Source of the DNA: Deltaproteobacteria bacterium
GTDB lineage: Bacteria > Desulfobacterota > Binatia > UBA12015
DNA: 43,170 nt
Direction: 5' to 3'
NCBI GenBank assembly: GCA_029262355.1
Contig: JAJCZO010000339.1
Location: 1 to 43,170, forward strand
Both the position numbers and the translations under genes were made by a program. Every line of letters begins with the position of its first letter. Position 1 is the first letter of the stretch. The notes beneath the pieces are model-generated. The model was not told the DNA's origin. It did not search any database and saw only the letters and a program-made list of their open reading frames with translations. Below, one piece after another: positions 1 through 7,307 of the stretch.

Positions 1-88
1 CCTCGGCGGCCTCGGGCGCGACGACCCACAGAGAGTCCGAGGTTGCCTCGGCAACCCGGCCGACTTCGGTGATGAATCCTCGGTACAT
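1..88 (-). CDS. ribE: Riboflavin synthase alpha chain, N-terminal fragment (cut by window edge)
   Basis: Only the first 29 codons lie in the window, reading leftwards from the ATG at 88. The peptide starts MYRGFITEVGRVAEA, which fits the N-terminal lumazine-binding repeat of riboflavin synthase (usual start M-F-T-G-I-V-x-E-x-G-x-V). The enzyme dismutates two 6,7-dimethyl-8-ribityllumazine molecules to riboflavin and is cytosolic. A strong Shine-Dalgarno (AAGGAGG, complement of 95-101) lies 6 bp before the start. The FMN riboswitch at 142-264 independently supports a riboflavin gene. Tyr2 and Arg3-Gly4-Phe5 depart from the usual F-T-G-I but keep the spacing. The remainder of the gene, and any ribBA/ribH partners, would be outside the window. 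Confidence 0.82.
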   Translation of the reverse strand, partial: MYRGFITEVGRVAEATSDSLWVVAPEAAE

Positions 89-106
89 CTTCTTCCTCCT
101 TGCGAC

Positions 107-139
107 AGGTTCGCTCGAAGGAGAAGGGCTCAAGAACCT
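107..139 (-). promoter_or_regulatory. Putative expression platform of the FMN riboswitch
   Basis: Between aptamer and ribE the leader can form a 6-bp stem (AGGTTC with GAACCT, positions 134-139 and 107-112). Its loop contains CTCCTT (complement of 118-123), which is complementary to the ribE Shine-Dalgarno AAGGAG (complement of 96-101). There is no U-tract after the hairpin. Together this favours control of translation initiation by an anti-SD switch over transcription termination. The pairing is read from sequence; the mechanism is inferred. Confidence 0.45.
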
Positions 140-141
140 CA

Positions 142-264
142 GGCCATTCTCACACGACGGGGTCTCACCGCTGGCTCCGGAATCTCACCGGATCCTTCCG
201 CCTGGGCGAAAGTGGCGGGCTCTGACCGCCACACCTCGGGTTTCCACCTGTTGGAACCATAGCC
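142..264 (-). promoter_or_regulatory. FMN riboswitch (RFN element) aptamer
   Basis: Read on the minus strand, the 123-nt element shows RFN landmarks in order. P1 5' arm GGCTAT pairs with ATGGCC at the 3' end (six pairs, one U-G). The first conserved arm AGGTGGAAACCC is followed by GGCGGT and then GAGCCCGCCA. The block GATCCGGTGAGATTCCGGAGCC matches the canonical GATTCGGTGAAATTCCGAAGCC. CGGTGAGACCCCG and GTGAGAATGG close the junction. It sits directly upstream of ribE, as expected for FMN feedback on riboflavin synthesis. A covariance-model search (Rfam RF00050) would settle it. Confidence 0.88.
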
Positions 265-309
265 AAGGAGGCCCGTGACGTCGAGACTGGAACTCGAGTC
301 GTTGCGACC

Positions 310-1548
310 TCATGTCGAACGCAAGGATATGGCCGGCTCGATCCTCGATGCGCGCAGTGCGGGCAACGCGCCTGCTGCGACGCCCACGAACACCATGACT
401 CCCACGATCGTAAAAAACGAACCCGGTGCGAGAATCGGCGCCCCCGCAAACCGGGTCCCCTCCCCGATCAGCGCCTGTGAGATCCAGACCATCCCCACGC
501 CCAGCATCGCTCCAACCCCACCGGACACGAGCGTCACGAACAACGCCTCGAGAAGGAACTGCGCGAAGATCGATCCGTTCGACCCACCGATCGCCTTGCG
601 CAGACCGATCTCACGCGTGCGCTCGGTCACGATCACGAACATGACGTTCATCACGCCTGCCGCACCAACCAGTAGCGTGACGGCAATCGCAAAATAGAGG
701 AACATCTGGAAACCGAGCAACAACAAAGTGACGATCTCCACCGCCTCGAGGATGTGGAAGTTGGCCATCGCGCTGGAGTCGTCTTCCACGAAACCATGGT
801 GCACGCCGAGTAGCCCGCGCACGGCCCGCATCGCCCCCCGGCCGGCTTCTGGATCCGCCGGCTCGAAGATGATCTGGCCAACGGTGTCGTTCTTCGAAAA
901 CCAGCGTTGGGCCGTCGAGATCGGGACCAGGACGATGTCGTCATCGCGCGGGCCATTGAAGACGATCTGCTCCCCCTTCTCCGCCGCGACCCCGACGACC
1001 CGGAACGGGATTCCCTCGATCGTGACGCGCTCCCCGACCGGCGAGCTACCGCCGAAGAGACGCTCTGCGGTGCGCGAACCGAGAAATACGACCCGCGCGG
1101 CCCGCGAGACGTCGGTCCGATTGATAAACCGCCCGGATCCAAGCTCGTAGTTGCGAATGTGCGCGGCCTTCTCCGTGACACCGTACGACCACACGAGCTT
1201 CGTGCGCCCTCGCGCGCGAATCATCAGCGGATCGAGCCAATGATTGGCTGCCGCGGCGCTCACCGTCTGCAGCGCCTCGACCCGCTCCACATCCTCGAAG
1301 TCCAACTCGACCGGGCGCGCGCCGCGCTGTCCAATGCCCGGCTTCGAGATCACGCCGGGAAACAGAAACACGACGTTCTGCCCGATCTTCGTCATCTGCC
1401 CCATCAGATGCGTCTCGTATCCGTGCATCCACGCAGACAGGTACGTCAGCATCATGATGCCCCACACGATACCGCTCGCGGTCAAGCCAAACCGGAGCTT
1501 GTGGGCACGCAGATTGCGCAACGTTTCAACGACGTGATCGAGCAGCAC
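310..1548 (-). CDS. MacB/FtsX-type ABC transporter permease (second of two)
   Basis: A 412-residue integral membrane permease of a MacAB-type tripartite exporter, in the inner membrane. It has the MacB layout: a first transmembrane helix near residues 18-40, a periplasmic MacB core domain of about 220 residues, then three C-terminal helices. The FtsX signature around 'MNVMFVIVTERTREIGLRKAIG' is the cytosolic coupling segment seen in MacB, LolC and FtsX proteins. The ATG at 1548 follows the stop of the other permease (1552) by 3 bp, so the two are almost certainly co-transcribed. It has no ATPase domain of its own, unlike E. coli MacB; that activity comes from the gene at 2790. The substrate cannot be told from sequence; lipids, lipoproteins, peptides or toxic compounds are all possible in this family. 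Confidence 0.88.
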   Translation of the reverse strand: MLLDHVVETLRNLRAHKLRFGLTASGIVWGIMMLTYLSAWMHGYETHLMGQMTKIGQNVVFLFPGVISKPGIGQRGARPVELDFEDVERVEALQTVSAAAANHWLDPLMIRARGRTKLVWSYGVTEKAAHIRNYELGSGRFINRTDVSRAARVVFLGSRTAERLFGGSSPVGERVTIEGIPFRVVGVAAEKGEQIVFNGPRDDDIVLVPISTAQRWFSKNDTVGQIIFEPADPEAGRGAMRAVRGLLGVHHGFVEDDSSAMANFHILEAVEIVTLLLLGFQMFLYFAIAVTLLVGAAGVMNVMFVIVTERTREIGLRKAIGGSNGSIFAQFLLEALFVTLVSGGVGAMLGVGMVWISQALIGEGTRFAGAPILAPGSFFTIVGVMVFVGVAAGALPALRASRIEPAISLRST

Positions 1549-1551
1549 GGC

Positions 1552-2793
1552 TCACTCCGCTCGCAGTGTGACCGAAGGCTCTACCCCGGCTGCCCGCCAC
1601 GCCGGGATGATTCCGGACAACACCCCGACGATGCCCATCACGGACAGCGCAAGCCAGATGATCCAAGGCTTCACGATCGGGAGCGGGATCACGTCGGGGA
1701 CCTGAAGCCCGGCGAGGAAGAGGCAGAATACGAGACCGAAGACGAGACCCAGCACACCGCCGACGCTCGTGATCACGAGGGTCTCCATGAAGAACTGGGC
1801 CACGACATCGCGCCGCCTCGCGCCCACCGCGAGTCGGATACCGATCTCCTGACGACGCTCCTGCACCGAGTCGAGCATCATGTTCAGGATCCCGATCCCG
1901 CCGATGCCGAGCGTGGTCACGGCCAGGACGAACAACATCCCTCGCATGCGACCGATCGGCATGTTCTGCAGGCTCTCGATCGGACTGACGAGGATATAGG
2001 CCTCCTCGTCGTCCGGACTCACCCCGAGCCGGCGGGACAGTATCGGCCGCACCTCGCGCTTCAGCTGCTCGAAGACCTCGCGACTCTTCGCGCGCAGGAC
2101 GATGATGTCGATGACTTCCTCGTTCTCGATCGGACTCTCGCGCTGACCGAGAAGCGTCGTGAGAGGCACCCAGATCTGATCATCGATCTCGTCGGCGTCG
2201 CGGGTCAGCTGTGTGCCCACCGGCTCGAGGAAGCCGATCACTCTGTGCGGCGTTCCCATGACTCGAATCTTCGCACCGAGCCGCGCGCCGGCACCCATAA
2301 GCTCATGACGCGTCTTCGACCCGAGGACCGCCACGCGCCGGCGGCTTCGAACGTCGTCGGCCGAGATCATGCGGCCTGCAGCGATCCGCGTATTGCGAAC
2401 GATCATGTGCGCGGGCTCGACCCCGCGCACGTCGCGCGAGAGCATCGTTTCTCCGTACGTGGCCGAGTACCAACCGCGCGACTCGGGTAGGACGATGTCC
2501 GCGCTCTTCACGCCTCGTCGAACGGCCTCGACGTCATCGCGCGAGAACCAGAGCTCTCGACGGTCGAGTGCCGGCGTGAAGTCTTCGCCGATCTTCCCCG
2601 CCCAGATGTGGACCACGTTGTTCCCGATCTTGTTGAAGCCCTCGTCGATCATTCGCTCGAGACCGAGCCCCCAGGACATCAGGAACACCACGGAAGCTGT
2701 CCCCCACACCATCCCAAACAGGGTGAGTGCCGTCCGCAACTTTTGACTGCGCAGGGTCAGCAACGCGCTCCGCAGAATCTGACCCACGTTCAC
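1552..2793 (-). CDS. MacB/FtsX-type ABC transporter permease (first of two)
   Basis: 413 residues with the same architecture as the following gene: an N-terminal helix (about residues 20-42, starting TALTLFGMVWGTASVVF), a large MacB-type periplasmic domain, and three C-terminal helices. The coupling motif is 'NMMLDSVQERRQEIGIRLAVG'-like and lies between the second and third helix region. It overlaps the ATPase gene by 4 bp (2790-2793) and is followed after 3 bp by a second permease. It differs clearly from that neighbour, so the pair could assemble as a heterodimer, as in LolCE, rather than the MacB homodimer. That is an inference from gene order. Start ATG at 2793 is supported by the overlap. 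Confidence 0.88.
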   Translation of the reverse strand: MNVGQILRSALLTLRSQKLRTALTLFGMVWGTASVVFLMSWGLGLERMIDEGFNKIGNNVVHIWAGKIGEDFTPALDRRELWFSRDDVEAVRRGVKSADIVLPESRGWYSATYGETMLSRDVRGVEPAHMIVRNTRIAAGRMISADDVRSRRRVAVLGSKTRHELMGAGARLGAKIRVMGTPHRVIGFLEPVGTQLTRDADEIDDQIWVPLTTLLGQRESPIENEEVIDIIVLRAKSREVFEQLKREVRPILSRRLGVSPDDEEAYILVSPIESLQNMPIGRMRGMLFVLAVTTLGIGGIGILNMMLDSVQERRQEIGIRLAVGARRRDVVAQFFMETLVITSVGGVLGLVFGLVFCLFLAGLQVPDVIPLPIVKPWIIWLALSVMGIVGVLSGIIPAWRAAGVEPSVTLRAE

Positions 2794-3509
2794 GAGTCGC
2801 CCCGATTCTCCTGCGCGCCATCCTGCACCTCGCCATCACAGATGTAGAGACGTTTCTTCGCCTGGTCGCCGATCGCGAGATCATGGGTCACGAGCACCAC
2901 TGTCGTCCCATCGGCGTTTAGCTCGTGCAGCAATGCCATGATCTCGCCGCCGGTGCGGGTATCGAGGTTCCCCGTCGGCTCGTCGGCAAGAATGAAGCTC
3001 GGCGTATTGATCAAGGCTCGGGCAATCGCGACCCGCTGCCGCTCTCCGCCCGACATCTCGGACGGCAGGTGCCTCGTCCGCTCACCGAGCCGTACTCGCT
3101 CGAGCGCCTCGAGCGCCCGCCTGCGCCGCTCACGACGCCCGACCTTCCGATACGAGAGCGGTAGTTCGACGTTCTCGACCGCCGTCAGCCGCGGGAGCAG
3201 GTTGAAACTCTGGAAGACGAAGCCGATCTCCTCTCCCCGCAGACGCGCCAAACCATCGGGCTTGATCGTGTGGATCGGCTCACCGTTGAAACGGTAGACC
3301 CCGGACGTGGGCTGAAGGAGACAACCCAGGATCTCCATCAGCGTCGTCTTGCCCGAGCCCGACGGACCGAGGATCGCGAGCAGGTCGCCCCGCTCGATGC
3401 GCAGGTCTACCCCGCGCAGAGCCTCGACGTGCACCCGACCGCTCGCGTAGATCTTGGAGATCCGATCGAGCTCGACGACGGGCGTCGTCACCGCAGCTGC
3501 AGCTCCCAC
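2790..3509 (-). CDS. MacB/LolD-type ABC transporter ATP-binding subunit
   Basis: Cytosolic ATPase that powers the two adjacent permeases. Walker A GPSGSGKTT is near residue 50, the Q-loop is in FVFQSFNLLPR, the ABC signature is MSGGERQRVAIA, Walker B is FILADEPTGNLD, and the H-loop His is in LVTHD. The length (about 239) and the 'LGCLLQPTSG' region fit the LolD/MacB/FtsE group. The GTG at 3509 has GGAGG close upstream. An alternative GTG at 3491 overlaps the adaptor stop as GTGA, the usual coupling overlap, and would remove six residues (GAAAAV). Either start is workable. It overlaps the adaptor gene upstream and the permease downstream, so the cluster is one operon. Confidence 0.92.
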   Translation of the reverse strand: MGAAAAVTTPVVELDRISKIYASGRVHVEALRGVDLRIERGDLLAILGPSGSGKTTLMEILGCLLQPTSGVYRFNGEPIHTIKPDGLARLRGEEIGFVFQSFNLLPRLTAVENVELPLSYRKVGRRERRRRALEALERVRLGERTRHLPSEMSGGERQRVAIARALINTPSFILADEPTGNLDTRTGGEIMALLHELNADGTTVVLVTHDLAIGDQAKKRLYICDGEVQDGAQENRGDS

Positions 3510-4516
3510 CCCTCCTCCACCCCGGAGACGACCTGGACGCGATCGTCCTCGATGATCCCGATCTCCACCGCCACCCGGTCCGTCTCGGGGGGATCATGGT
3601 TGAGGACATGCTCCACGAAGAGGTCGTCCCCGTCGTAGAAGAGCGCCGTCTCGGGAATCACGAGCGCGCCCTCCACGACCTCCGCGAGGATGTCCGCATC
3701 GGCCGACATTCGTGGCCGCAAACGGCCTCCGTGGTCGTCGATTGCAACCTCGACCTCGAAGTACGTCACATTCTGCTGCCGATCGCCGATGGGTGAGATG
3801 TCCTGAACCCGCCCAACGAACACTTCGTCACCGAACGCCTCTGCGGTCACCCGTGCGGGTTGGTCGATGGCCACCTTTGCGATCTCGTTCTCATCGACGA
3901 GGCCCTCGAGATGGAGCGCCTCATCGGCGGCAATCGATAGCAGCGGAGTACCGCCCGTGACCGAAACCACCGACGCCACCGCCGAGCCTTCTTCGACCTC
4001 GACGTCGAGAATCTTGCCGTCTATCGGAGCCTCGACCGTGGCGTAGCGCAACTGCACTTGGAGGAGATCCCGATTGGCCCCGGCGCGAGCCACTCCGGCC
4101 TTCGCTCGCTGGAAGCGAGAGAGAATCTCGTCGTACTCCTGATCATCCATCGTGCCGTTCACGTGCAGGCGCTCGGCCCGCTTTAGGGCCGATTCGGCGA
4201 AGCGGAGATCGGCGCGCGCTTCGTCGAGGCGTGCGCGCGCCTCATGGAGACGGACTTCGGAGAGTTCCTTCTCAACCTGAATGAGCGGTTGGCCCGCGCG
4301 CACGAGGTCACCGGCCTTCACGTGAACCGTCTCCACGATCCCGGAGACGCGCGGTCGCACCTCGACTTCCTTCTCCGGCTCGATCGTGCCCGTCGCGACG
4401 ACGCGCCTCTCGATCGTGGCGCGCTCGACCTCGGCGGTCGGGCCGAGGGCCTCGCCGCCGTTTCCGGAGCACGCGATGAGAACGAGAAGAGCGGCGGTAC
4501 TGGCGCGGTAGGACAT
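3488..4516 (-). CDS. MacA/HlyD-family periplasmic adaptor lipoprotein
   Basis: A 342-residue membrane-fusion protein that would link the inner-membrane exporter to an outer-membrane channel. The start chosen is ATG 4516. From there the N-terminus is a lipoprotein signal with lipobox LIAC (Cys16), followed by the mature protein. Upstream in-frame codons lack such a signal. A biotinyl-lipoyl-like half ('IEPEKEVEVRPRVSGIV') precedes an alpha-helical hairpin rich in Glu, Arg and Ala (about residues 80-150). The second lipoyl half (VEAPIDGKI) and beta-barrel domains follow. It ends overlapping the ATPase gene. No outer-membrane TolC-like factor is encoded nearby, so it presumably uses one encoded elsewhere. 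Confidence 0.88.
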   Translation of the reverse strand: MSYRASTAALLVLIACSGNGGEALGPTAEVERATIERRVVATGTIEPEKEVEVRPRVSGIVETVHVKAGDLVRAGQPLIQVEKELSEVRLHEARARLDEARADLRFAESALKRAERLHVNGTMDDQEYDEILSRFQRAKAGVARAGANRDLLQVQLRYATVEAPIDGKILDVEVEEGSAVASVVSVTGGTPLLSIAADEALHLEGLVDENEIAKVAIDQPARVTAEAFGDEVFVGRVQDISPIGDRQQNVTYFEVEVAIDDHGGRLRPRMSADADILAEVVEGALVIPETALFYDGDDLFVEHVLNHDPPETDRVAVEIGIIEDDRVQVVSGVEEGWELQLR

Positions 4517-4564
4517 CGACGGTGAACACTCTTCCGCGGGTTGCGGCTCGAGATCAACCGTTGT

Positions 4565-4576
4565 CCACGATCGTGG
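4565..4576. promoter_or_regulatory. Perfect 12-bp palindrome upstream of the exporter operon
   Basis: CCACGATCGTGG reads identically on both strands. It lies in the 103-bp gap between the ECF sigma gene and the adaptor gene, 48 bp before the adaptor ATG. Its position suits an operator for the exporter operon. No matching second copy was found by eye, so the assignment is tentative. Confidence 0.35.
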
Positions 4577-4619
4577 CTGCAGTTCAACGCAGCGAACCGG
4601 CTGCGCGCCCCCGCCACGC

Positions 4620-5606
4620 TCAGTAGTATTGCCCGGGAGCCGGCGTGGGAAAGCGATAGAGGCCGGTACGGACGCGAACCCCGAGCGCTTCCCCCAGCGC
4701 ACGCATCGTCTCCGGACAGAAGGCGTACGCCCGGAGGCTCGCGATCTTCCCTTCGCGCTCTTCGAGGCGGAAGACCTGCTCCAGCGCCTCCTTGCCCTTT
4801 CGCGTCACGAACCAAACTACGACGGGCTCGCCCCCGTACACGGCTCGCTCCGCGCGAGCGCTCTCGTATTGCATTTCCTTGGGCCACTCTTCGTGGCCTT
4901 CGATGACCTTGTGGAAGAATCGGAAGTTGGGCCTCGTACCCTCGCGGCCGATTTCCATTCCACAGCCGACGTTCTCGACGGACGAGGTGTCGAGCACCAG
5001 GGAGAGAAGACCACCGAGGTCGCTCCGGTTGTAGGTCTCGACGAAGCGGTCGACGAGCTCGACAGACGGAACTTCACGGCGTTTCGGTCCGATGTCGTCG
5101 GTGTCGCGCAGCCCCGCCCGTCCACGATGGAGCGCCGCCTTCACGGCACCGACGGTGGTGCCGAGAACGTCGGCGATCTCGTTCAGGCTGAGCTCGAACA
5201 CGTCCTTCAAGAGCACCGCCGCTCGTTCCTGCGGCGCGAGGCCGAGGAGTTTCGCGCCGGCGTCGTGCAGCTCCCCGGTGGGCGGTGGCGTCGTACCTTC
5301 CTCGGTCGAAAGCCTCTCCACGTCGCCGTCGCGTTCCCGCCTGCGGACCGTGTCGATCCAGGCGTTCGTTGCCATGCGCAGCAGGTACGCGCGCGGATTC
5401 TCGACGTTGTCTGCGAGGCACCCGAGCCTCGCAAAACCTCGCAGCAGCGTGTCCTGCACGAGGTCCTCCGCGTCCCACAGATCGCGGGTCAGGCGGCGGC
5501 AATAGCCGTGCAAAACCGGGCGCAAGGGCACCGTCATGTCGACGTCGCGCTGCCAGGCAGCTCTCAGCTCGTCTCGCAGGTCCTCGGTGATCTGGGCGTC
5601 TTCCAT
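4620..5606 (-). CDS. ECF-subfamily RNA polymerase sigma factor with SnoaL-like C-terminal extension
   Basis: 328 residues from ATG 5606, chosen because GGAGGGAGG stands just upstream and because in-frame upstream sequence is arginine/proline-rich shadow coding. Sigma region 2 spans about residues 30-95, with the AEDLVQDTLLRGF core. A region 4 helix-turn-helix lies at about 120-170 (ERAAVLLKDVFELSLNEIADVLG). After a short linker, about 135 residues (from VELVDRFVETYNRSD) look like the SnoaL/NTF2 fold that caps several ECF groups and modulates their activity, often replacing an anti-sigma factor. No anti-sigma gene is adjacent. It lies upstream of the exporter operon on the same strand with a 103-bp gap, so it may control that operon. 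Confidence 0.88.
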   Translation of the reverse strand: MEDAQITEDLRDELRAAWQRDVDMTVPLRPVLHGYCRRLTRDLWDAEDLVQDTLLRGFARLGCLADNVENPRAYLLRMATNAWIDTVRRRERDGDVERLSTEEGTTPPPTGELHDAGAKLLGLAPQERAAVLLKDVFELSLNEIADVLGTTVGAVKAALHRGRAGLRDTDDIGPKRREVPSVELVDRFVETYNRSDLGGLLSLVLDTSSVENVGCGMEIGREGTRPNFRFFHKVIEGHEEWPKEMQYESARAERAVYGGEPVVVWFVTRKGKEALEQVFRLEEREGKIASLRAYAFCPETMRALGEALGVRVRTGLYRFPTPAPGQYY

Positions 5607-5704
5607 CGCGGCGGCCTCCCTCCGGCTCTCACATGGCACGACGCGCACCAAGGCCGAAAAGATACGTCGCGCGACGGAAAAAAGGGGCGCGGCGATGGAA
5701 GGGG

Positions 5705-6430
5705 TCAGGCGAGGACGGGTGCCCCCTCGGAGCGGACCTCCTCGTACACCGGCGGATCGCCAACGCCGAGGTCGCGGCGAACCTCGTCGAGGGGCTTTGA
5801 CAGGAGCGCTTCCCAATCCTGTGCCGGCAACCATTGCGCGTTCTTGCCACGGCGGTAGCCCTCGCGGATCATCGGCCGCGCCCAGGGCACGTCCTTCTGG
5901 CCCGCCTTCAGATAGGCGACGAGCACGATGAAACCGATGCCACGGTTCTTGATCTGCGCATAGGAGAACGCGAGTAGCGACGCCTCGCCCACCAGGTCGC
6001 GGTTATAGCCCGTCACCACGTGCCACAAATCGTGCATGTCGCGCAGGCGCGCGCCGAACCAGTAGCGCTCGGCCGGCACGCTCGGATCCGGCTCGGCAAT
6101 GCTCTCGCTGGCACCGACGAGCCCGTCGGCACTAATCTCTTCGCGGACCACGAACTCGCCATAGGTTCGTCCCAACGTACCCGCCGGCATGGCGAGCAAG
6201 CGCTCGCGATCGTTCAGGGCCGCGACGAGATCGGGCTGCTCTTCGAGCAGACGGGCCCCCGACGCCGTACGGCGGAAGCGCTCGAAGGAGTGCTCGATCG
6301 ACCGTCCCGAGAGGGCGTCGATGATGTCGAAGACCTTCTCGGTGTCATCGGGGTCACGGAGAAGACTGCGAACACCGCGCAGCGCGTCGAGGGGGCGAAT
6401 CCTGGTGCTTTGTGCCGACCGTCCAGCCAT
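5705..6430 (-). CDS. Coq4 family protein
   Basis: 241 residues matching the Coq4 family, which in eukaryotes organises ubiquinone synthesis and has been linked to C1 decarboxylation/hydroxylation of the ring. The family's metal-binding motif is intact: HDLWH (His133, Asp134, His137) in RDMHDLWHVVTGY, followed by the conserved Glu149 in GEASLLAF. Residues 60-95 (LPAGTLGRTY-type, here MPAGTLGRTYGEF) also fit. No ubiquinone biosynthesis genes are adjacent, so in this bacterium it may act on another polyprenyl or aromatic substrate. It is divergent from a TetR gene and has a near-consensus promoter at 6490-6518. A GGGAGGGA ribosome-binding site lies 9-16 bp before the ATG. Confidence 0.87.
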   Translation of the reverse strand: MAGRSAQSTRIRPLDALRGVRSLLRDPDDTEKVFDIIDALSGRSIEHSFERFRRTASGARLLEEQPDLVAALNDRERLLAMPAGTLGRTYGEFVVREEISADGLVGASESIAEPDPSVPAERYWFGARLRDMHDLWHVVTGYNRDLVGEASLLAFSYAQIKNRGIGFIVLVAYLKAGQKDVPWARPMIREGYRRGKNAQWLPAQDWEALLSKPLDEVRRDLGVGDPPVYEEVRSEGAPVLA

Positions 6431-6479
6431 GGTTTGTATCCCTCCCGCAGGGTCCTTCCCCGCCGATCCGAAACAACTT

Positions 6480-6518
6480 ACAGGATTGTATATAATACCA
6501 TATCTACAGTTCTGTCAA
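6480..6518. promoter_or_regulatory. Divergent coq4/tetR promoter with paired operator-like sites
   Basis: An AT-rich island in GC-rich DNA. On the minus strand TTGACA (complement of 6513-6518), a 17-bp spacer and TTATAT (complement of 6490-6495) form a near-consensus sigma-70 promoter for coq4. On the plus strand a perfect TATAAT (6491-6496) could serve tetR. Two matching ten-mers of form ACAGNNYTGT, ACAGGATTGT (6480-6489) and ACAGTTCTGT (6506-6515), bracket the -10 region 26 bp apart. The small palindrome GTATATAATAC lies between. A TetR repressor bound here would block both directions. Basis: sequence seen, regulator inferred from adjacency. Confidence 0.6.
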
Positions 6519-6524
6519 TAGACC

Positions 6525-7184
6525 ATGCCGAGCCCCCGCAAGAAGAAGACGACCCCGACCAAGACTTCGCTGCCACGGGTGAGGCGCACGGCCGAAGAGG
6601 CGCGCCAGAGAATTCTGGATGCCGCCGAGGCCCGCCTGCGCAACGGCGGCCCCGAGGCGATCCGGCTCCAGGAGATCGCCGCCGACGTCGGCATCTCGCA
6701 CCCCACGATCTTGCACCACTTCGAGAGTCGCGACGGACTCACACGCGCGCTCGGACTACGCATCACGGAGCGCCTCGTGGCGGACCTCGTCGACGCGCTC
6801 TCGAGCAAGCAGCCGACCGAGACCAGCGCCGAGGAGATCATCGAGCACGTCTTCACCACCATGGGCGACAGCGGGACCGCCCGGCTCATCGCCTGGCGCG
6901 CCCTCTCCTTCGATTCGGCGGAGGAGGCCCGCGCCCTGCTCGACAGCGTTACCTCCTTGCTACACGCCCGGCGCGTCCAACACGCGAACGACACCGGAGT
7001 CGAACCCCCGAGCCGCCAGGACTCCGCCTTCGTCGCGCGCCTCGCGAGCGCGGCCGCGCTGGGCGACTCCTTGTCGGGCGACATCTGGACCGCGGGCTCC
7101 CCAGAGAATGACCAGACGAATGCACGCTTCCGCCGCTGGTTCGCGCACCTCCTGATGGAGCATCTCGACAAGGCCGGGTGCTAG
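6525..7184 (+). CDS. TetR/AcrR family transcriptional regulator
   Basis: 219 residues. A basic N-terminal tail of about 20 residues precedes a typical TetR helix-turn-helix at about 22-68. The motifs are RILDAAEARLRNGGPEAIRLQEIAA-like, then VGISHPTILHHFESRDGL. The C-terminal ligand/dimer domain is of ordinary length and not recognisable to a subfamily. It is transcribed divergently from the Coq4 gene across a 94-bp AT-rich gap. The likely role is autoregulation plus control of coq4. No Shine-Dalgarno precedes the ATG at 6525, although TATAAT stands 28 bp upstream. Confidence 0.9.
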   Translation: MPSPRKKKTTPTKTSLPRVRRTAEEARQRILDAAEARLRNGGPEAIRLQEIAADVGISHPTILHHFESRDGLTRALGLRITERLVADLVDALSSKQPTETSAEEIIEHVFTTMGDSGTARLIAWRALSFDSAEEARALLDSVTSLLHARRVQHANDTGVEPPSRQDSAFVARLASAAALGDSLSGDIWTAGSPENDQTNARFRRWFAHLLMEHLDKAGC

Positions 7185-7307
7185 CTCGCCGAGGTGGGGA
7201 GCCGACCCCGGTATTTCCACGGCGACACACGCGTAGTCTGAGCCAGAAACAAGCATTTGGGGGACAATGGGTGACCGCCGGGCTCCTAGAATGCTACGAA
7301 CCAGAGG

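Noticed and set aside
907..2490. 527-codon plus-strand open frame
   Set aside because: It lies antisense to two MacB-type permease genes. Its product is rich in His, Arg, Asp and Pro with no domain, as expected for shadow frames in GC-rich DNA.
4629..5858. 409-codon plus-strand open frame
   Set aside because: Antisense to the ECF sigma gene, whose own motifs are clear.
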